Counted from the first letter of the stretch, positions 23,562 through 35,679 are shown. The stretch: DNA of 64,000 nt from Phyllostachys edulis (GCA_036346405.1 CM070559.1:39221889-39285888); one strand, 5' to 3'. Program-made: numbers and translations. Notes: a model not told the origin generated them from the letters alone.

Positions 23562-25237
23562 TGTTGGTGATATGCCCTAGAGGCAATCATGGAGATGATT
23601 GTATCACATCTATGTTTATGAGTCATTGAGTAAATGTTATTCTATTCCTTGGATAAATCATTGGTTATAAGATTAACAAGTATGTGACTTGTTGGTGAAA
23701 CTCTTTTAACTTATATGATGTCATTCTAAATGTATTCCTGGTCGGATGTCACTGGTCGGAACACTAGTGACTTATTGACCAGCACATATATTGATTGATG
23801 ACCAAGTTTCACCAGTCATAAATATAGGGATATCGAATCAATAATGTGAATACATGTTAGAGAACATGGGGTTGGATTGACCCACCTTGAGACACTGTTG
23901 AGATTGTTATGATTTTATGTGTCGTCAGTTGGTCTCAAGCAATGATGATGTACAATCCTTAGACCTGATATCAGCATGGTTTCCTACATATGTAAGAGTA
24001 TACTTTGGGGTTGCCAAACGCTACTCCGTAACTGGGTAGTTATAAAGGTAGCTTTCAGGTATGCTGCGAAACATGCAGAGGAATGTGACTGATCGGATAT
24101 GAGATTTGCCCCTCCTAACATAACAGGAGAGATATCTCTAGGCCCCTCGATGTGGTCAGATAAAGAAAGTGCATGGCCATACCACTAGTGGTTGAAGTGT
24201 TTGATCACGTGAAGTTATCCAACACTTGATTGAGAAAGTATTGAAAAGTCCATGGATGACATAACATCTCACTTGGAGTTGAATCAGATATCGTGAGGCA
24301 AAGGGAGAATACACGAGAAGGTCTTTCAGTTCGATTAGATATGAACTAGTCGTATAGAGATACGAGCTAGTCGTAGGCTGGTCGAACATGATCACTAAGT
24401 GGTCGAAACCTGGTCATAAAGAGTTACGAATTGGTCAAGACCAAATATGAACTAGTCGTATAGAGATACGAGTTGGTCGTTAGTGATATGGACCTGGTCG
24501 TAGATCATATTGCATTAAGGTTTGTCCGATATAATTCGTGTGTATTCAGGAATCGTTATGTTCTGCTAGGAGCAACTAACGACTCATGATTGGAAAGGAG
24601 TTTCTGAGTCACAACTGATTACGTATGAACCTAATAGGTCACATACTTAACGGGTTGGAACAAACAAGTACGGAAACGATTTGGAACAAATAAGTACGGA
24701 AACGATTCGTCAAACGTGTTCGAATAAGATCCCTCACGGGCACTATATAAGGAGATGCTTGAGGCTGTTGAGAGTAAGCGACAAGACAGGAGATTCACGT
24801 AACAGACAGAGTATATACGATATATGAGTTGACATGAGTTGCTCAAAAACCTTAGCCGCCATCTTCTTGAAAGAACCTTCCTGTGCGACTTGGTGCTAGC
24901 ACACTAGCATATGGTGTTCCTTCCCTAGACGTGTGGATACCGTAGAGGCGCTACTACAGTTGCTGTTGCACTTGAGGATGATCCGCGATCTTCACAAGGA
25001 ACTGCAGAGGTTGCTGGAGGAGATGATCGACCACTGCATTGACGTGCTCAACATTGGACGATCGACTACGACCACTTCATCGACGCGCTCTATGTTGGAT
25101 TAGGCTTCTCCAACTCTTCTTCCGCTGCACTGCGCGTCTAGTGGTAACGATATGTGATCTTCTACTTGTATGGCTTCTTGGTTTACGTAGTAGAATTTTT
25201 GAACTGTCAGGTAGCGTAGCTTGCCCGTATCCCTTCA
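23562..25237 (+). mobile_element. 5' LTR of the copia element
   Basis: It starts TGTTGGTGATATGCCCTAG and ends CCCGTATCCCTTCA next to the primer-binding site. The block 24340-24505 is rich in TGGTCGTA and its complement. A TATA-like ACTATATAAGGAGATGC lies at about 24741-24757. Compared with the 3' LTR it has a local duplication (ggaacaaa-aagtacggaaacgatt twice, about 24657-24706) and an extra stretch near 25040-25085. Confidence 0.9.
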
Positions 25238-25238
25238 G

Positions 25239-25251
25239 TGGTATCAGATCC
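25239..25251 (+). other. Primer-binding site (tRNA-Met type)
   Basis: TGGTATCAGATCC lies directly after the 5' LTR. It resembles the plant tRNA-iMet primer site TGGTATCAGAGC, with differences near its 3' end. Confidence 0.8.
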
Positions 25252-26757
25252 ATCCTACATAGTTTTTGATCTGGATCGGTCGCATATACTTGATATGTGG
25301 CAGTAGTAGATGGGACCTATTACTGGTCGGGTCTAATAATCTAGATCAATTCATATGGATAGAACGATCTAGCACTGGTCGATAAGATCAATTGAGTTTT
25401 CGGCGGTTGTAGATGGGTTATGAGGAGGTATGAGCTAAAAGGACCAAATGGTTAATTGCACTTGTTTACGATCACATTGCATGATACTCCCACTGGTCGA
25501 AATTCTGCGATCGAAGTATGCCGCAGTGCGTGGTCGTATCAAGGCAGTGATTAGATTGGTTCGGAATAGGGTTAATATGATTAATCCGATGATTTTTGAG
25601 GCTCGGTTACGTGAATAAGATTCATGTCTTGGGAAAAATTTTGAAACCGCCCTCGACCCGAGGGTCTTGCCTTTGAACCTTGCCCGCTAACCGACTAAGC
25701 GGGACCGTTGTCAATAAATGGCCGTGTTGTATAGTAGTATGTGTTCATGTCGCCCAATAGAATTGGATTCTATGCATAACTCGTTTTTGCAGGGATTGAT
25801 GTGAATAGTATGATCCATTGTGTATGTGATGCATGAATGGATTTCACATGGCCTGCATGTCATGCTGTGTGATAGCCATCAAGCTACATATTATTATAAA
25901 CAGTCTGTGTGCCGACATGTATGCTTGATATTATCGTCTGTAATTCATTGCTAGCTTTTAGGAGTAATTCCTTAGTAGATGATTGCGGTCGAAGACTTCA
26001 AGCATGATGTCGGAGGACAGGAAGCACGGTGATGGAGATCGTCATGTTAAGGGCCATACTATTTCACGGTTTAATATGATTATCTATGAATGTTATTCCT
26101 GTCATGCTATTAATCATGTTTTAACATGGTAGAATAGTATCCCTCAAGAAAAATTAAGTTATTTGATGCCTTTCTAACTACTGCGCCTGTCATGATTTTG
26201 ATTTTTAATTGGTAGGTCTACCAAAGTATAGTGCCATTGACTATCTTAATAAAATAGGGTGGGTGTCGGACACCCATATGTATGGTGTTGGTTTAACTTG
26301 AGAGGGCTATTAAAATGGTTTTGGGTCTTAGGGTATAGTGTTGGTCGCTGGGGCATAGAGATGCTGCCCAACAGACAAGTGTCATATGTGATATGATTGG
26401 CAAGAGGTTGCCTGCCTAAAATCACTAGGTTTCTAGCAGTGATGCCAAAGCTCACTAGAACTTAATGGTCTTTTGGATCTTGAACTCACTATATGATGTT
26501 TGAGGGAAACATGGTTTAGAACATATAGTAGAAGTATCTTTTATTGACTGTTGATGATTAAGTTCGACCAGGTATGAACTAGTTGTATGGTGATACGACT
26601 AGGTTCAGACTAGTCATATGGGGATACGACCAGGTAAAGACTAGTCGTATAGTGATACGAGCTGGTCATAGACTAGTCGAACATAACCACCAATATAATT
26701 GTCTAATAGAAGATCTTACATAAATATAGTGCTTTTTTTGCATATTCTGTTGTAGAT
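25252..26757 (+). other. Untranslated leader of the copia element, with palindromic repeats
   Basis: About 1.5 kb without a coding frame separates the primer site from gag. A repeat array at about 26563-26690 contains three to four copies of the TCGTAT-n4-ATACGA palindrome that is also found in the LTR and inside the coding region. Confidence 0.7.
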
Positions 26758-28021
26758 CATGGTACCTACTACTTCTTCTGCACCCACCTTTAATTTGCGA
26801 TCTATTCTTGAGAAAGAAAAGTTGAATGGTTCAAACTTCATTGACTAGTTTCGTAATATGAGAATTGTTCTCAAACAAGAAAAGAAGGAATATGTTCTAG
26901 AGAGTCTCTATCCCGAGAAACTGAATGCTGATGCTACTCGAGCTGAAAAGAATGCTTATGAGAAGCATTGCAATGACACAGTCGATGTGCATTGACTTAT
27001 GCTTGCAACCATGAACTCTGAGCTTTAGAAGCAATACGAGACCACAGACGCTTACAATATGATTGTAGATCTGAAGGGTATGTTTCAGGATCAAGCAAGG
27101 GCAGAGAGGTTTAATACCTCTAAGGCATTGTTTTCTTGTAGGATGTCAGAGGGCAACCCGGTCAGTCCTCATGTGATCAAGATGATTGGTCATATTGAGA
27201 GCTTAGAAAATCTTGGTTTTTCCCTTAGCCAAGAGTTGGCTACTGATATGATTCTCCAATCACTCCTTGCAAACTTTGAGCCTGTCATATTGAATTTTTA
27301 TATGAATGGCATGGAGAAGTCAATGACCGAGTTGCATGGCATGCTTAAAGGTGCTGAGGAGAGCATCAATAAAAGTTCCAATCATGTGATGATGGTTCAA
27401 AATATTACAGCCTTCAAGAAGAAGAGTAAGTCAGGAAAGAGCAAGGTCAAAGGAAAGACTCAAGATGAGATCGAGAGTCTCAAGGCTAATCTTAAGAAGC
27501 TCAAGCTGGGTTCTAAGCTTGACACAGAATGTTACCATTGTCATAAGACTGGGCATTGAAAGAGAAACTACAAGAAGTACTTAGCAGAAATGAAAAAGAA
27601 CAAAGGAAGTAAGACTTCCAGTTCAGGTATAAATGTTATACAAATTAATCTTGCCACTTCTTCGGCCAGTTTTTGGGTACTTGATACCGGATCAGTTGCT
27701 CATATTTGCAATTCGATGCAGGGACTGATAAGGAGTAGAAGCTTGGCAAGAGGAGATGTTGATCTTCGCGTGGGCAATGGAGCAAGAGTTGCTGCATTAG
27801 CTATTGGCACTTTACCATTAGCTTTACCCTCAGGATTAGTTATGGAACTAAATAATTGTTATTATGTTCCAGCCTTAAGCAAACATATTATTTCTGCTTC
27901 TTGTTTAGGAGCAGAAGGTTATGAGTTCAGAATAAATAACAATTGTTGTTCGATTTATTTTGAAGATATGCTTTATGGCCATGCTCCATTGGTGAATGGA
28001 TTGTATGTTTTTGAATCTTGA
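26758..28021 (+). pseudogene. Copia gag and protease, with stop codons
   Basis: The frame opens with an ATG at 26759 (MVPTTSSAPTFNLRSIL) and contains NMRIVLKQEKKEYVLESLYP and IESLENLGFSLSQELATDMI, typical of copia gag. A lysine-rich linker and a zinc knuckle C-x2-C-x4-H (CYHCHKTGH, about 27530-27558) follow. The last knuckle region has TGA in place of the usual Trp, and gag has TAG at 26848, about 26995 and about 27029. Protease follows with FWVLDTGSVAHICNS (27667-27711), the D-T-G catalytic site, and LNNCYYVPALSKHIISASCL. The frame shifts near 28018 before integrase. Confidence 0.85.
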
Positions 28022-28840
28022 GGATGAGCCCATCTATAACACTAATGCTAAGAGACTTCGATCTAATGATGTGAATCCCACTTTCGTTTGGCATTGTCAT
28101 CTTGGTCATATAAATGAGAAGCGTTTGATGAAGCTCCATAAAGATTGTCTTCTAAACTCATTTGATTTCGAATCATTTGAAACATATGAATCTTGTTTAC
28201 TTGGCAAGTTGACAAAGACGCCCTTCACGACTAGAGGTGAAAGGGCGAGTGGTCTAGTAGTCATAATACAGTCGGATGTATGTGGACCAATGAGCACTCC
28301 GACCAGAGGTGGTTTTCAGTACTTCATAACATTTACAGATGATTTTACTGATCGTATAGTGATACGACCAGATCCAGACTAGTCGTATGGTGATACGACC
28401 GGGTTTGGACTAGTCGTATGGCTATGTCTACTTGATGAGACATTAGTCGGAATCCTTTGAAAAGTTCAAAGAATCTCAGTATGAAGTGCAGAATCAACTT
28501 GGCAAGATAATCAAATATCTACGATCTGATCGTGGAGGTGAGTATTTGAGCCATGAGTTTGGTGATCATCTAAAGATGTATGGAATTGTTCCACAACTCA
28601 CTCCGCCGGGAACGCCTCAATGGTATGGGGTGTCTAAACGACGAAAGCGAATATTATTGGACATGGTTCAGTCAATGATGAGCCAATATGATCTTCTATT
28701 GCAATTCTAGGGATATGCTTTAGAAACAACGGCTTTCACTTTAAATAGGGTTCCATCAAAAACTGTAGAGAAGACACCATATGAGATATGGACCGGGAAG
28801 AGTCTTGGATTGTCTTTTCTCAAGGTATGTGGTTGTGAGC
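28022..28840 (+). pseudogene. Copia integrase, interrupted by a palindromic repeat array
   Basis: It begins in the zinc region (FVWHCHLGHINEKRLMKLHK … YESCLLGKLTKTPF). The catalytic core follows with QSDVCGPMSTPTRGGFQYFI (first Asp) and TDDFTDR. There the repeat array at 28351-28421 breaks the frame. The core resumes with KYLRSDRGGEYLSHEFGDHL (second Asp). The expected N-G-x-x-E-R region reads WYGVSKRRKRILLDMVQSMM, so the final Glu appears lost. A stop occurs at 28708-28710. Confidence 0.85.
28351..28421. repeat. Palindromic repeat array inside integrase
   Basis: Two hairpin units with arms like CTAGTCGTAT and ATACGACC(A/G)G and a 4-nt loop (AGTG or GGTG) sit between TDDFTDR and a frame reading GYVYLMRH. 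The gene sequence on both sides is otherwise continuous, so this is an insertion of about 70 bp with little or no loss. The junctions fall at tcgt and tatgg, which resemble the repeat itself. Confidence 0.8.
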
Positions 28841-29129
28841 TATATGTCAAACGTTTGACGTCTAATAAACTCACACCCAAGTCTGATAAGTGCTTCTTTG
28901 TGGGTTATCCTAAGGAAACTAAATGATATTATTTTTATAATCAGGTTGATAACAAAGTGTTTGTTGTCCGTAATGGTGTCTTCTTGGAGAAAGAGTTTCT
29001 TTCCAAAGGAGTTAGTGAGAGTAAGGTGCAATTCGAAGAAATTTGAGAACCATCTGAAAATGTTTCAACTCCCACTGAACCTCTATAGGATGAACAAAAT
29101 GTTGTTGAACCGGTAGATGAGGCATCAGC

Positions 29130-29551
29130 CCCACGTAAATAAAAAAGGCCACGTCAATTGCCTATAAGGTATGGGCATGATGTTTTATTATTGAATAATG
29201 ATGAGCCTAAAATTTATATGGAAGCGATGATGGACCCAGACTCCGAGTTATGGATTGAAGCAAGCATCTCGGAGTTGGAACATTCGTTTTGATAAAGTGG
29301 TCAAACGGTTTGATTTCATCAAGAATGAAGAAGAACCCTGTGTTTACAAGAAGGTTAGTGGGAGCAAACTTGTGTTTCTGATCTTGTATGTGGATGACAT
29401 ACTACTGGTCAGAAATGATATTTCAATGCTTGAATCTATTAAATTTTCATTAAGAAATAGTTTCTCAATGAAAGATTTAAGAGATGCAGCATATACTCTT
29501 GGTATAAGGATCTATAGAGATAGATCTAAAAGGATAATTGGATTAAGCTAG
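29130..29551 (+). pseudogene. Copia reverse transcriptase with large internal deletion
   Basis: The start of the domain (MMDPDSELWIEASI) runs directly into KQASRSWNIRFDKVVKRFDF, which normally lies roughly 130 residues downstream. The fingers and first palm motifs are therefore missing. The short sequence ggattgaagca at the junction (about 29252-29262) fits both sides, suggesting a microhomology deletion. The YVDD motif survives in LILYVDDILLVRND (29374-29415). The frame stops at 29549-29551. Confidence 0.8.
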
Positions 29552-29560
29552 GAAATGTAC

Positions 29561-29628
29561 ATAGTCGTATAGTGATACGACCAGGTCCAAGCTAGTCATA
29601 TGGTGATACGAGCTGGTCGTAGACTGGT
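29561..29628. repeat. Palindromic repeat array at the RT/RNase H junction
   Basis: Two to three units of the TCGTAT-n4-ATACGA palindrome separate a frame ending in the usual SQ-x-x-Y-I block from one resuming at LVPVAHGINLSKSQCPSTTN. In related elements about 18 residues normally lie between these blocks. They are absent here, so the array appears to occupy a small deletion. Confidence 0.75.
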
Positions 29629-30002
29629 GCCTGTGGCGCATGGCATTAATCTTAGCAAGAGTCAGTGTCCTTCGACCACTAATGAGCCAGACAAAATAAG
29701 TAGAATTCTATATGCTTCGGCTATTGGATCTATCATGTATGCTATTCTATGTACACGACCAGATGTGTCGTATGCTCTAAGTGTTACGAGCAGATATCAG
29801 TCGGATTCAGGTGAAGGTCACTGGATAGCAGTCAAGAATATCCTTATTTACTTGAGAAGGACTAAGGATGCATTCCTTGTGTATGGTAGTGAGGAAGAGC
29901 TAGTCGTAAATGGTTACACCAAGGCTAACTTTCAAACCAACAAGGATGATTTCAGATCGCAATCAGGGTTTGTGTTTTGTTTGAATGGAGGAGCAGGTAT
30001 GG
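29629..30002 (+). pseudogene. Copia RNase H N-terminal part
   Basis: The frame reads SRILYASAIGSIMYAILCTR, PDVSYALSVTSRYQ, KNILIYLRRTKDAFLVYG and DDFRSQSGFVFCLNGGAG, the connection and first part of copia RNase H. It is cut at the next palindromic array (30003-30059). The catalytic centre and most of the C-terminal half are absent. Confidence 0.85.
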
Positions 30003-30059
30003 ACTGGTCGTACAGTGATGTGACCAGATCTAGACTGGTCGAATAGTGATACGACCAGA
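30003..30059. repeat. Palindromic repeat array replacing part of RNase H
   Basis: Two units (arms CTGGTCG(T/A)A- and -ATACGACCAG, loop AGTG) lie between the FCLNGGAG block and a downstream frame reading LNIADPLTKPLP (about 30100-30137), which is the very end of RNase H. Roughly 110 residues normally found in between are missing, so the array sits at a deletion junction. Confidence 0.75.
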
Positions 30060-30212
30060 TAAGCTACAAGAGTTCTAGATATGCAAAGTGCTTACGGATT
30101 TGAATATTGCTGATCCGTTGACAAAGCCTCTCCCGTAACCTAAGCATGAGGTGTACACAAGAGCTATGTGTATTCGATATCTATATGATTGACTCTAGTG
30201 CAAGTGGGAGAT

Positions 30213-31823
30213 TGTTGGTGATATGCCCTAGAGACAATCATGGAGATGATTGTATCACGTCTATATTTATGATTTATTGAATAAATGTTATTCTGTTCCT
30301 TGGATGAATCATTGGCTATAAGATTATCAAGTATGTGACTTATTGGTGAAACTCTTTTAACTTATATGATGTCATTCTAAATGTATCTCTGGTCGAATGT
30401 CACTGGTCGGAACACTAGTGACTTATCGATCAACACATGTATTGATTGATGACCATGTTTCATTGGTCATGGATATAGGGATATCGAATCAATAATGTGA
30501 ACACATGTTAGAGAACATGGGGTTGGATTGACCCACCTTGAGACACTATTGAGATTGTTATGATTTTATGTGTCATCGGTTGGTCTCAAATAATGATGAT
30601 GTATAATCCTTAGACCTGAGATCAGCATGGTTTTCTACATGTGTAAGAGTACACTTTAGGGTTGCCAAACTCTACTCCGTAACAGGGTAGTTATAAAGGT
30701 AGCTTTCAGGTATGCTGTGAAACATGCGGAGGAATGTGACTGGCCGGATATGGGATTTGCCCCTCCTAACATAACAGGAGAGATATCTCTAGACCCCTCG
30801 ATGTGGTCGGATAAAGAAAATGCATAGCCATACCACTAGTGGTTGAAGTGTTCGACCACGTGAAGTTATCTAACACTTGATCGAGAAAGTATTGAACAGT
30901 CCATGGATGACATAACATCTCACCTAGAGTTCAACTAGATATCGTGAGGCAAAGGGAGAATACGCGAGAAGGACTTTCAGTTCGATCAAATACAGACTAG
31001 TCGTATGGAGATACGAACTAGTCGTAGGCTGGTCGAACATGGTCACTAAGTGGTCGAAACATGTCGTAAGGAGTTACGAACTGGTTGAGACCAAATATGA
31101 ACTGGTCGTATAGAGATACGAGCTGGTCGTTAGTGATATGGACCTGGTCGTAGATCATGTTTCATTAAGGTTCGTTCGATATAATTCGTGTATATTCGAA
31201 AATCGTTATATTCTGCTAGGAGCCACTGATGACTTATGATCGGAAAGGAGTTTCCGAGTCACAACCGATTATGCATGAACCTAACGGGTCACACACTTAA
31301 TGGGTTAGAACAAACCAGTATGGATATGATTCATCAAACGTTTTCGGATAGGACCCATCACGGGCACTATATAAGGAGATGCTTGAGGCTATTGAGACTA
31401 AGCGACGAGACAGGAGATTCACGTAACAAACGGACTATATACGATATACGAGTTGACGTGAGTTGCTCAAAAACCTTAGCCGCCATTTTCTTGAGAGAGC
31501 CTTCCTGTGCGACTTGGTGTTAGCACACCAGCGTACGGTGTTCCTTCCCTAGAAGTGTGGATACCGTAGAGGCACTACTACAGTTGCTGTTGCGCTTGAG
31601 GATGATCCGCGATCTTCACAAGGAACTGCAGAGGTTGCTGGAGGAGACGATCGACCACTGCATCGATGTGCTCTATGTTAGATCAGGCTTCTCCAACTCT
31701 TCTTCTGCTGCACTGCGCGTCTAGTGGTAACGATCTGTGATCTTCTACTTGCAAGACTTCTTATTTTATGTGGTAGAATTTTTGAATTGTCAGCTAGCAT
31801 AGCCTACCCGTATCCCTTCAACA
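30213..31823 (+). mobile_element. 3' LTR of the copia element
   Basis: It starts TGTTGGTGATATGCCCTAG after the polypurine tract and ends CCCGTATCCCTTCAACA. The palindrome-rich block is at 30987-31155 and the TATA-like ACTATATAAGGAGATGC at about 31366-31382. It differs from the 5' LTR by scattered substitutions and a few indels. Confidence 0.9.
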
Positions 31824-32069
31824 GGGACGTCGGGTCAGCGCACAAAGGGAGCGGCGTGGGCGGGAGGCCGGGTCGGCGGTGTGGGCAGAGGAAGGTTGGG
31901 GCATGAAAAGAAGGAAGAAGAAGGGTAAGATCATTTTGATAATTTTTCAGTGGTTAACGGCAGCAGGACGTAACGAGGGTAAAACGGGATAAAAGTTGAG
32001 ATCCGATGGCAATCACTACACCCTGGCATAGTATTAAGGGCAATTAAACTGCTGGAGAAAAGTGCTTTG

Positions 32070-32400
32070 CAAAGCAAATTATCTGCCGGGAAAGACATTC
32101 TCCCAGCACTTATTGCCTGTGTGGTAAAGTGCTGCCGAGAAAGATATTCCCCGACAGTTATATGTATTACTGGCAGTTAACCTACCCTTAATTGTCTGTT
32201 TTCCCCAGTAGTTAAGTGCCCTAGATAAGTTGGTTTTCCCTAGCAGTTAATTGTATTGCCGACAGTTAACTGCCCTCAATTGTCTATTTTTCCCCGGCAG
32301 TTAGTTGTATTGCTAGCAGTTAACTGCCCTCGATTGTCTGTTTTCCCCGGTAGTTAGTTGTATTGCCGATAGTTAACTGCTCTCGATTGTCTTTTGCATC
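32070..32400. repeat. Sub-terminal repeats of the CACTA element (left)
   Basis: At least six imperfect direct and inverted copies of CCCCGGCAGTTAnTTGTATTG and GCCGACAGTTAACTGCC-like units, spaced 30-60 bp apart. Similar GGCAGATA and CAGTTAATTGCC motifs lie at 37275-37475 on the right. CACTA transposase-binding proteins recognise such sub-terminal repeats in known elements. Confidence 0.8.
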
Positions 32401-32766
32401 ATTTAACCATAATTTAGAAAACATACAATTTTGGTAATCATACAACATGTCATATCAACAATCAAAGACAGTTGCAACACATAGATCAAATTCAGATTTT
32501 GCAAAATACATAAAGATGAAATATGAAAGTTTTGATAAACACAACAATACATCTGCAATACATACAGAGTGCATGCAATTTTAAATTCTGAGCATTCAAA
32601 TATAGCCACGACGACACAATCATCTGAAGTCTACTCAACCTAAAATAATAATCTAACCCCTTCTACCATAATACTAGTCTAGCCTTGGCATGTACAAAAC
32701 ATCCACGCAAAAGAAGTCGACAATGTAGATGTCCACATAATGAAATCATCATGCTATCACCATTTG

Positions 32767-32912
32767 CAAACAATATTATGAAGATTAGGTTCCTGTATAT
32801 GTATAAAAATATGTCAATTCACGCGCATAGAATTTGTACAATATCTCAGCTAGATCTACCTAATAAACAATATCATGAAGATTAGGTTCATGTATATGTA
32901 TAAAAATATGTC
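32767..32912. repeat. Direct duplication of ~48 bp in the CACTA interior
   Basis: Two copies, about 32767-32814 and 32864-32911, share AATATnATGAAGATTAGGTTC and GTATATGTATAAAAATATGTC with one or two differences. No known function. Confidence 0.75.
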
Positions 32913-34699
32913 AGACTGCTCAATGGTCAACTTACAAGAGGTAATAGCAACTTGAGTGAGGAGTTGGATGTTGTGTAGTCAACTGATGAGGCCAAAGTAA
33001 CCATTGCTACCAGCTTTGGCTCAGCCCCTTCGAATCCTTGTGAAGTAGAACAAAATGAATTAGCGCCATGCATTGATAATAAAATATGATTTTCTGATAC
33101 ATGAGTAATCTTAGCAGAACAAATATCTAAGACTGTAGAGTTACAAATCACAAGGACATTTGCAAAAAAATGTAGATCAGCTTGTTAGAATAATGTATAT
33201 CGACTGTAAGCAAGTCCTGAAATGGGGCCTTTGTTAGAGGGTTGGCAATGGAGATGAAATTAAATAACATAACTGATAGATGGCTTTCAAGGAAATGAGA
33301 TATGAAATTTGTTGGCCGCAAAGAATGTATTTTATATGTGATGAAGATAACTGATCCATGGACTAATTTATGTCACCATATCTACCGGGTAAGCTGCTTT
33401 ACACAATACACAGTTGATCTTAAACTTGATCAAGGAAGCTCCAGGTTCCAAATCTGATCAGGATGACATGGTTCTTTGAATACAATGGTGTTCTTTTGGT
33501 ATGTAATGTGTATCGGTAATTAACTAGAGACAAGAGTTAGAGCCCAAGAGAAATCAAGAGAAACTTGAAAGCTCAGATGAACTACTTCATATGGTCTTTT
33601 GAAAGCTCTTTGAACAGAGAAGGTTCCTGATTAATATGTTTCTTTCATGAGAAGGCAACATTCAACAAATTAGCAGTAATGTCTCAGCTACTTTCAAGGA
33701 GTGTGACTTGAGCATGGAACTTTGATCTTGGTCTGGTGATGCATACCTTGGATCAGTACCCTATAAATGAAAAATAATACATGTGAATTGTGAAGCAACA
33801 AGTGAGTGAAGTGGCCATTTGATTGTACACATTGCGAGCTTCAAATTAGAACTGCATGCTTGGTGCAAATTGGAAATGACTATGAAAGTGAAATTCTAGG
33901 CACATTTTGGTATTTGTATTAACAGCTAGATTCTAGAGTGCCAGCCACTATTGATACCAACTGCATATACTATCACTGGCATGTTGGCAAAATCAGACTA
34001 TCAAACTAATTTCATATTTTTCTCCCTGACTCTGTTCTAGAAGTAATCCAACGATGCAAACAAACCGAGCAACCCCCTCGTTTCAGTCCTCATAACAAGC
34101 TTCCATTCCTGGAAGCAATTAGTAACCTCCATGTGAAATGGCCTGGTGAAATCAACCAGAAATGGTAAAACATGTAGCCCCGACGCTCTAATCAACCATA
34201 AAAACAACCAAAAATGTGTGCCCACACCACACATTAGCCAATCTTACACGATGATGTTCAAATGACACTACCACACCATCCAGCTTAAACTCCAAATGAA
34301 TTTACCGATTCAAGAAAGAAAAAAAGAGGCAAAGGTGTGCCCGCATTAACAAATCATCCACAGCACACTGCAGACGACATTATGGCAGAATGAAATCCGC
34401 ATGACCCGAGCTAAATTACGTAGATTTAGAACCAATTCAAGCACACGAAAATGACTACAAATGTAATTCGCTCAATAGTGATGTTTTTTATATGACCACA
34501 ACAGTGACGACCATCTTGCTAACATCTACATGTAGTGCGCAATAGTGGTTGACAGGTGATGCTGATGCTGAAAGGTGTCAAAGTTGCAAATTTATTTGCT
34601 AGTATTACCTCATGTTCGCACAGCTTGTTGTGATGGCCCCACTGACTTCTGATCTTCTTTTATTTGCAGATTACAATAGATGCAAGTACATTAATTGAG

Positions 34700-34987
34700 G
34701 AAACAAATTGTAGGTGGATACAATAGATGGATGCTTACATGCTGATGTGGCCATGCAATAGATCTCTCATAAGCATCAGCCGTGACACTCATATCCCCAT
34801 AAGGACGAGGCAGTTGAGCAGCCCTTTTTAGCACATGATTAACAACAACTTCACAACATTCAACACCCAACAGAGTACCACCCACTACTGCCCTCTGATC
34901 CGTTGATATAACAGTAGCCTTTGCAACAAGGATATCATGTAGTCCAATAACAGAGTACAAGATAACTTCTTTTCCACTCTGAAACAT
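34700..34987 (-). pseudogene. Fragment of a plant transposon-associated ORF (DUF8039-like)
   Basis: The minus-strand frame reads VISTDQRAVVGGTLLGVECC, EVVVNHVLKRAAQLPRPYGD and SVTADAYERSIAWPHQHV. The G-G-x-x-L-G-x-x-x-C-x-V-V-V and A-x-x-x-x-I-x-WP spacing resembles a domain often found in proteins near plant CACTA transposases. The frame meets a possible splice donor (CATGTAAGC, about 34737-34745). The assignment is by recall of the pattern; the family name needs a profile search. It is a fragment without the rest of the protein. Confidence 0.5.
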
Positions 34988-35679
34988 GTCATCATTGAAC
35001 GTGTCGATTCAAGTCTAGTCAAATAAATTGCAAAATGGTAAGGACCAAACAAACAAATAGTAATATATGTGAAATCTTACTCCTCCATTTCCTTTTTGTG
35101 AAGGAACTCCACACCTATTCAATGTCTACAAGTGCAAAAGAAGAAATCATTACATTAGATATGAACTGCAGTATGACAATGGTGAAGAATCTATTTTGTT
35201 GTGAGCAGTATGTACATATCCAGACGTGTGCCTACAATTAATTACTTGTTGTAAGAATGGACATGAGAAAGTACTAGAAAATAAATTTATATTGTAAGCT
35301 TATGTTGTACCTAGGCAGATCCATCCATCTCTTATCCATAGCTGCTATGTACTATCAAATTTCAAAAGTCACCTAAATTTCACAAACTATAGGAATAGTC
35401 AGTAAATACGTAACTAATACATTAATGATGTAGTGTTGTTATATAAAGCATTAGCTGCACAATGTCAAAGAATTTTCCTCTAGGTGTTCGCATTTTCAAC
35501 AAAATTAATAAATGACTGTTGATGTTTCAACCAAAGATCCAAGGTATTTGGTGGGGGGAAAACAATACCTTGGACCTAGGCTATTAGACAAATGATGTGT
35601 CATTAAAAAAATAAAATTGCTAATTACTTGCATAAAAGCGAACATAAGGATAAAAAATAATGGAGAGCAACTATCATAC

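Larger units (their letters stand above)
23562..31823 (+). mobile_element. Complete-length Ty1-copia retrotransposon with two LTRs, inactive
   Basis: Components in order: 5' LTR (23562-25237), tRNA-Met-type primer site (25239-25251), leader, gag-protease-integrase-RT-RNase H remnants (26758-30046), polypurine tract (caagtgggagat, 30201-30212) and 3' LTR (30213-31823). Host flanks gcgag and gggac do not form a clear target duplication. The coding region has several stops, a large deletion in reverse transcriptase and short palindromic repeat arrays at four places. The solo LTR at 3199-4775 belongs to the same family. Confidence 0.93.

Noticed and set aside
34037..34234. Small minus-strand ORF in the CACTA interior
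   Set aside because: No recognised domain and no splice signals tying it to the importin-alpha or DUF8039-like fragments.
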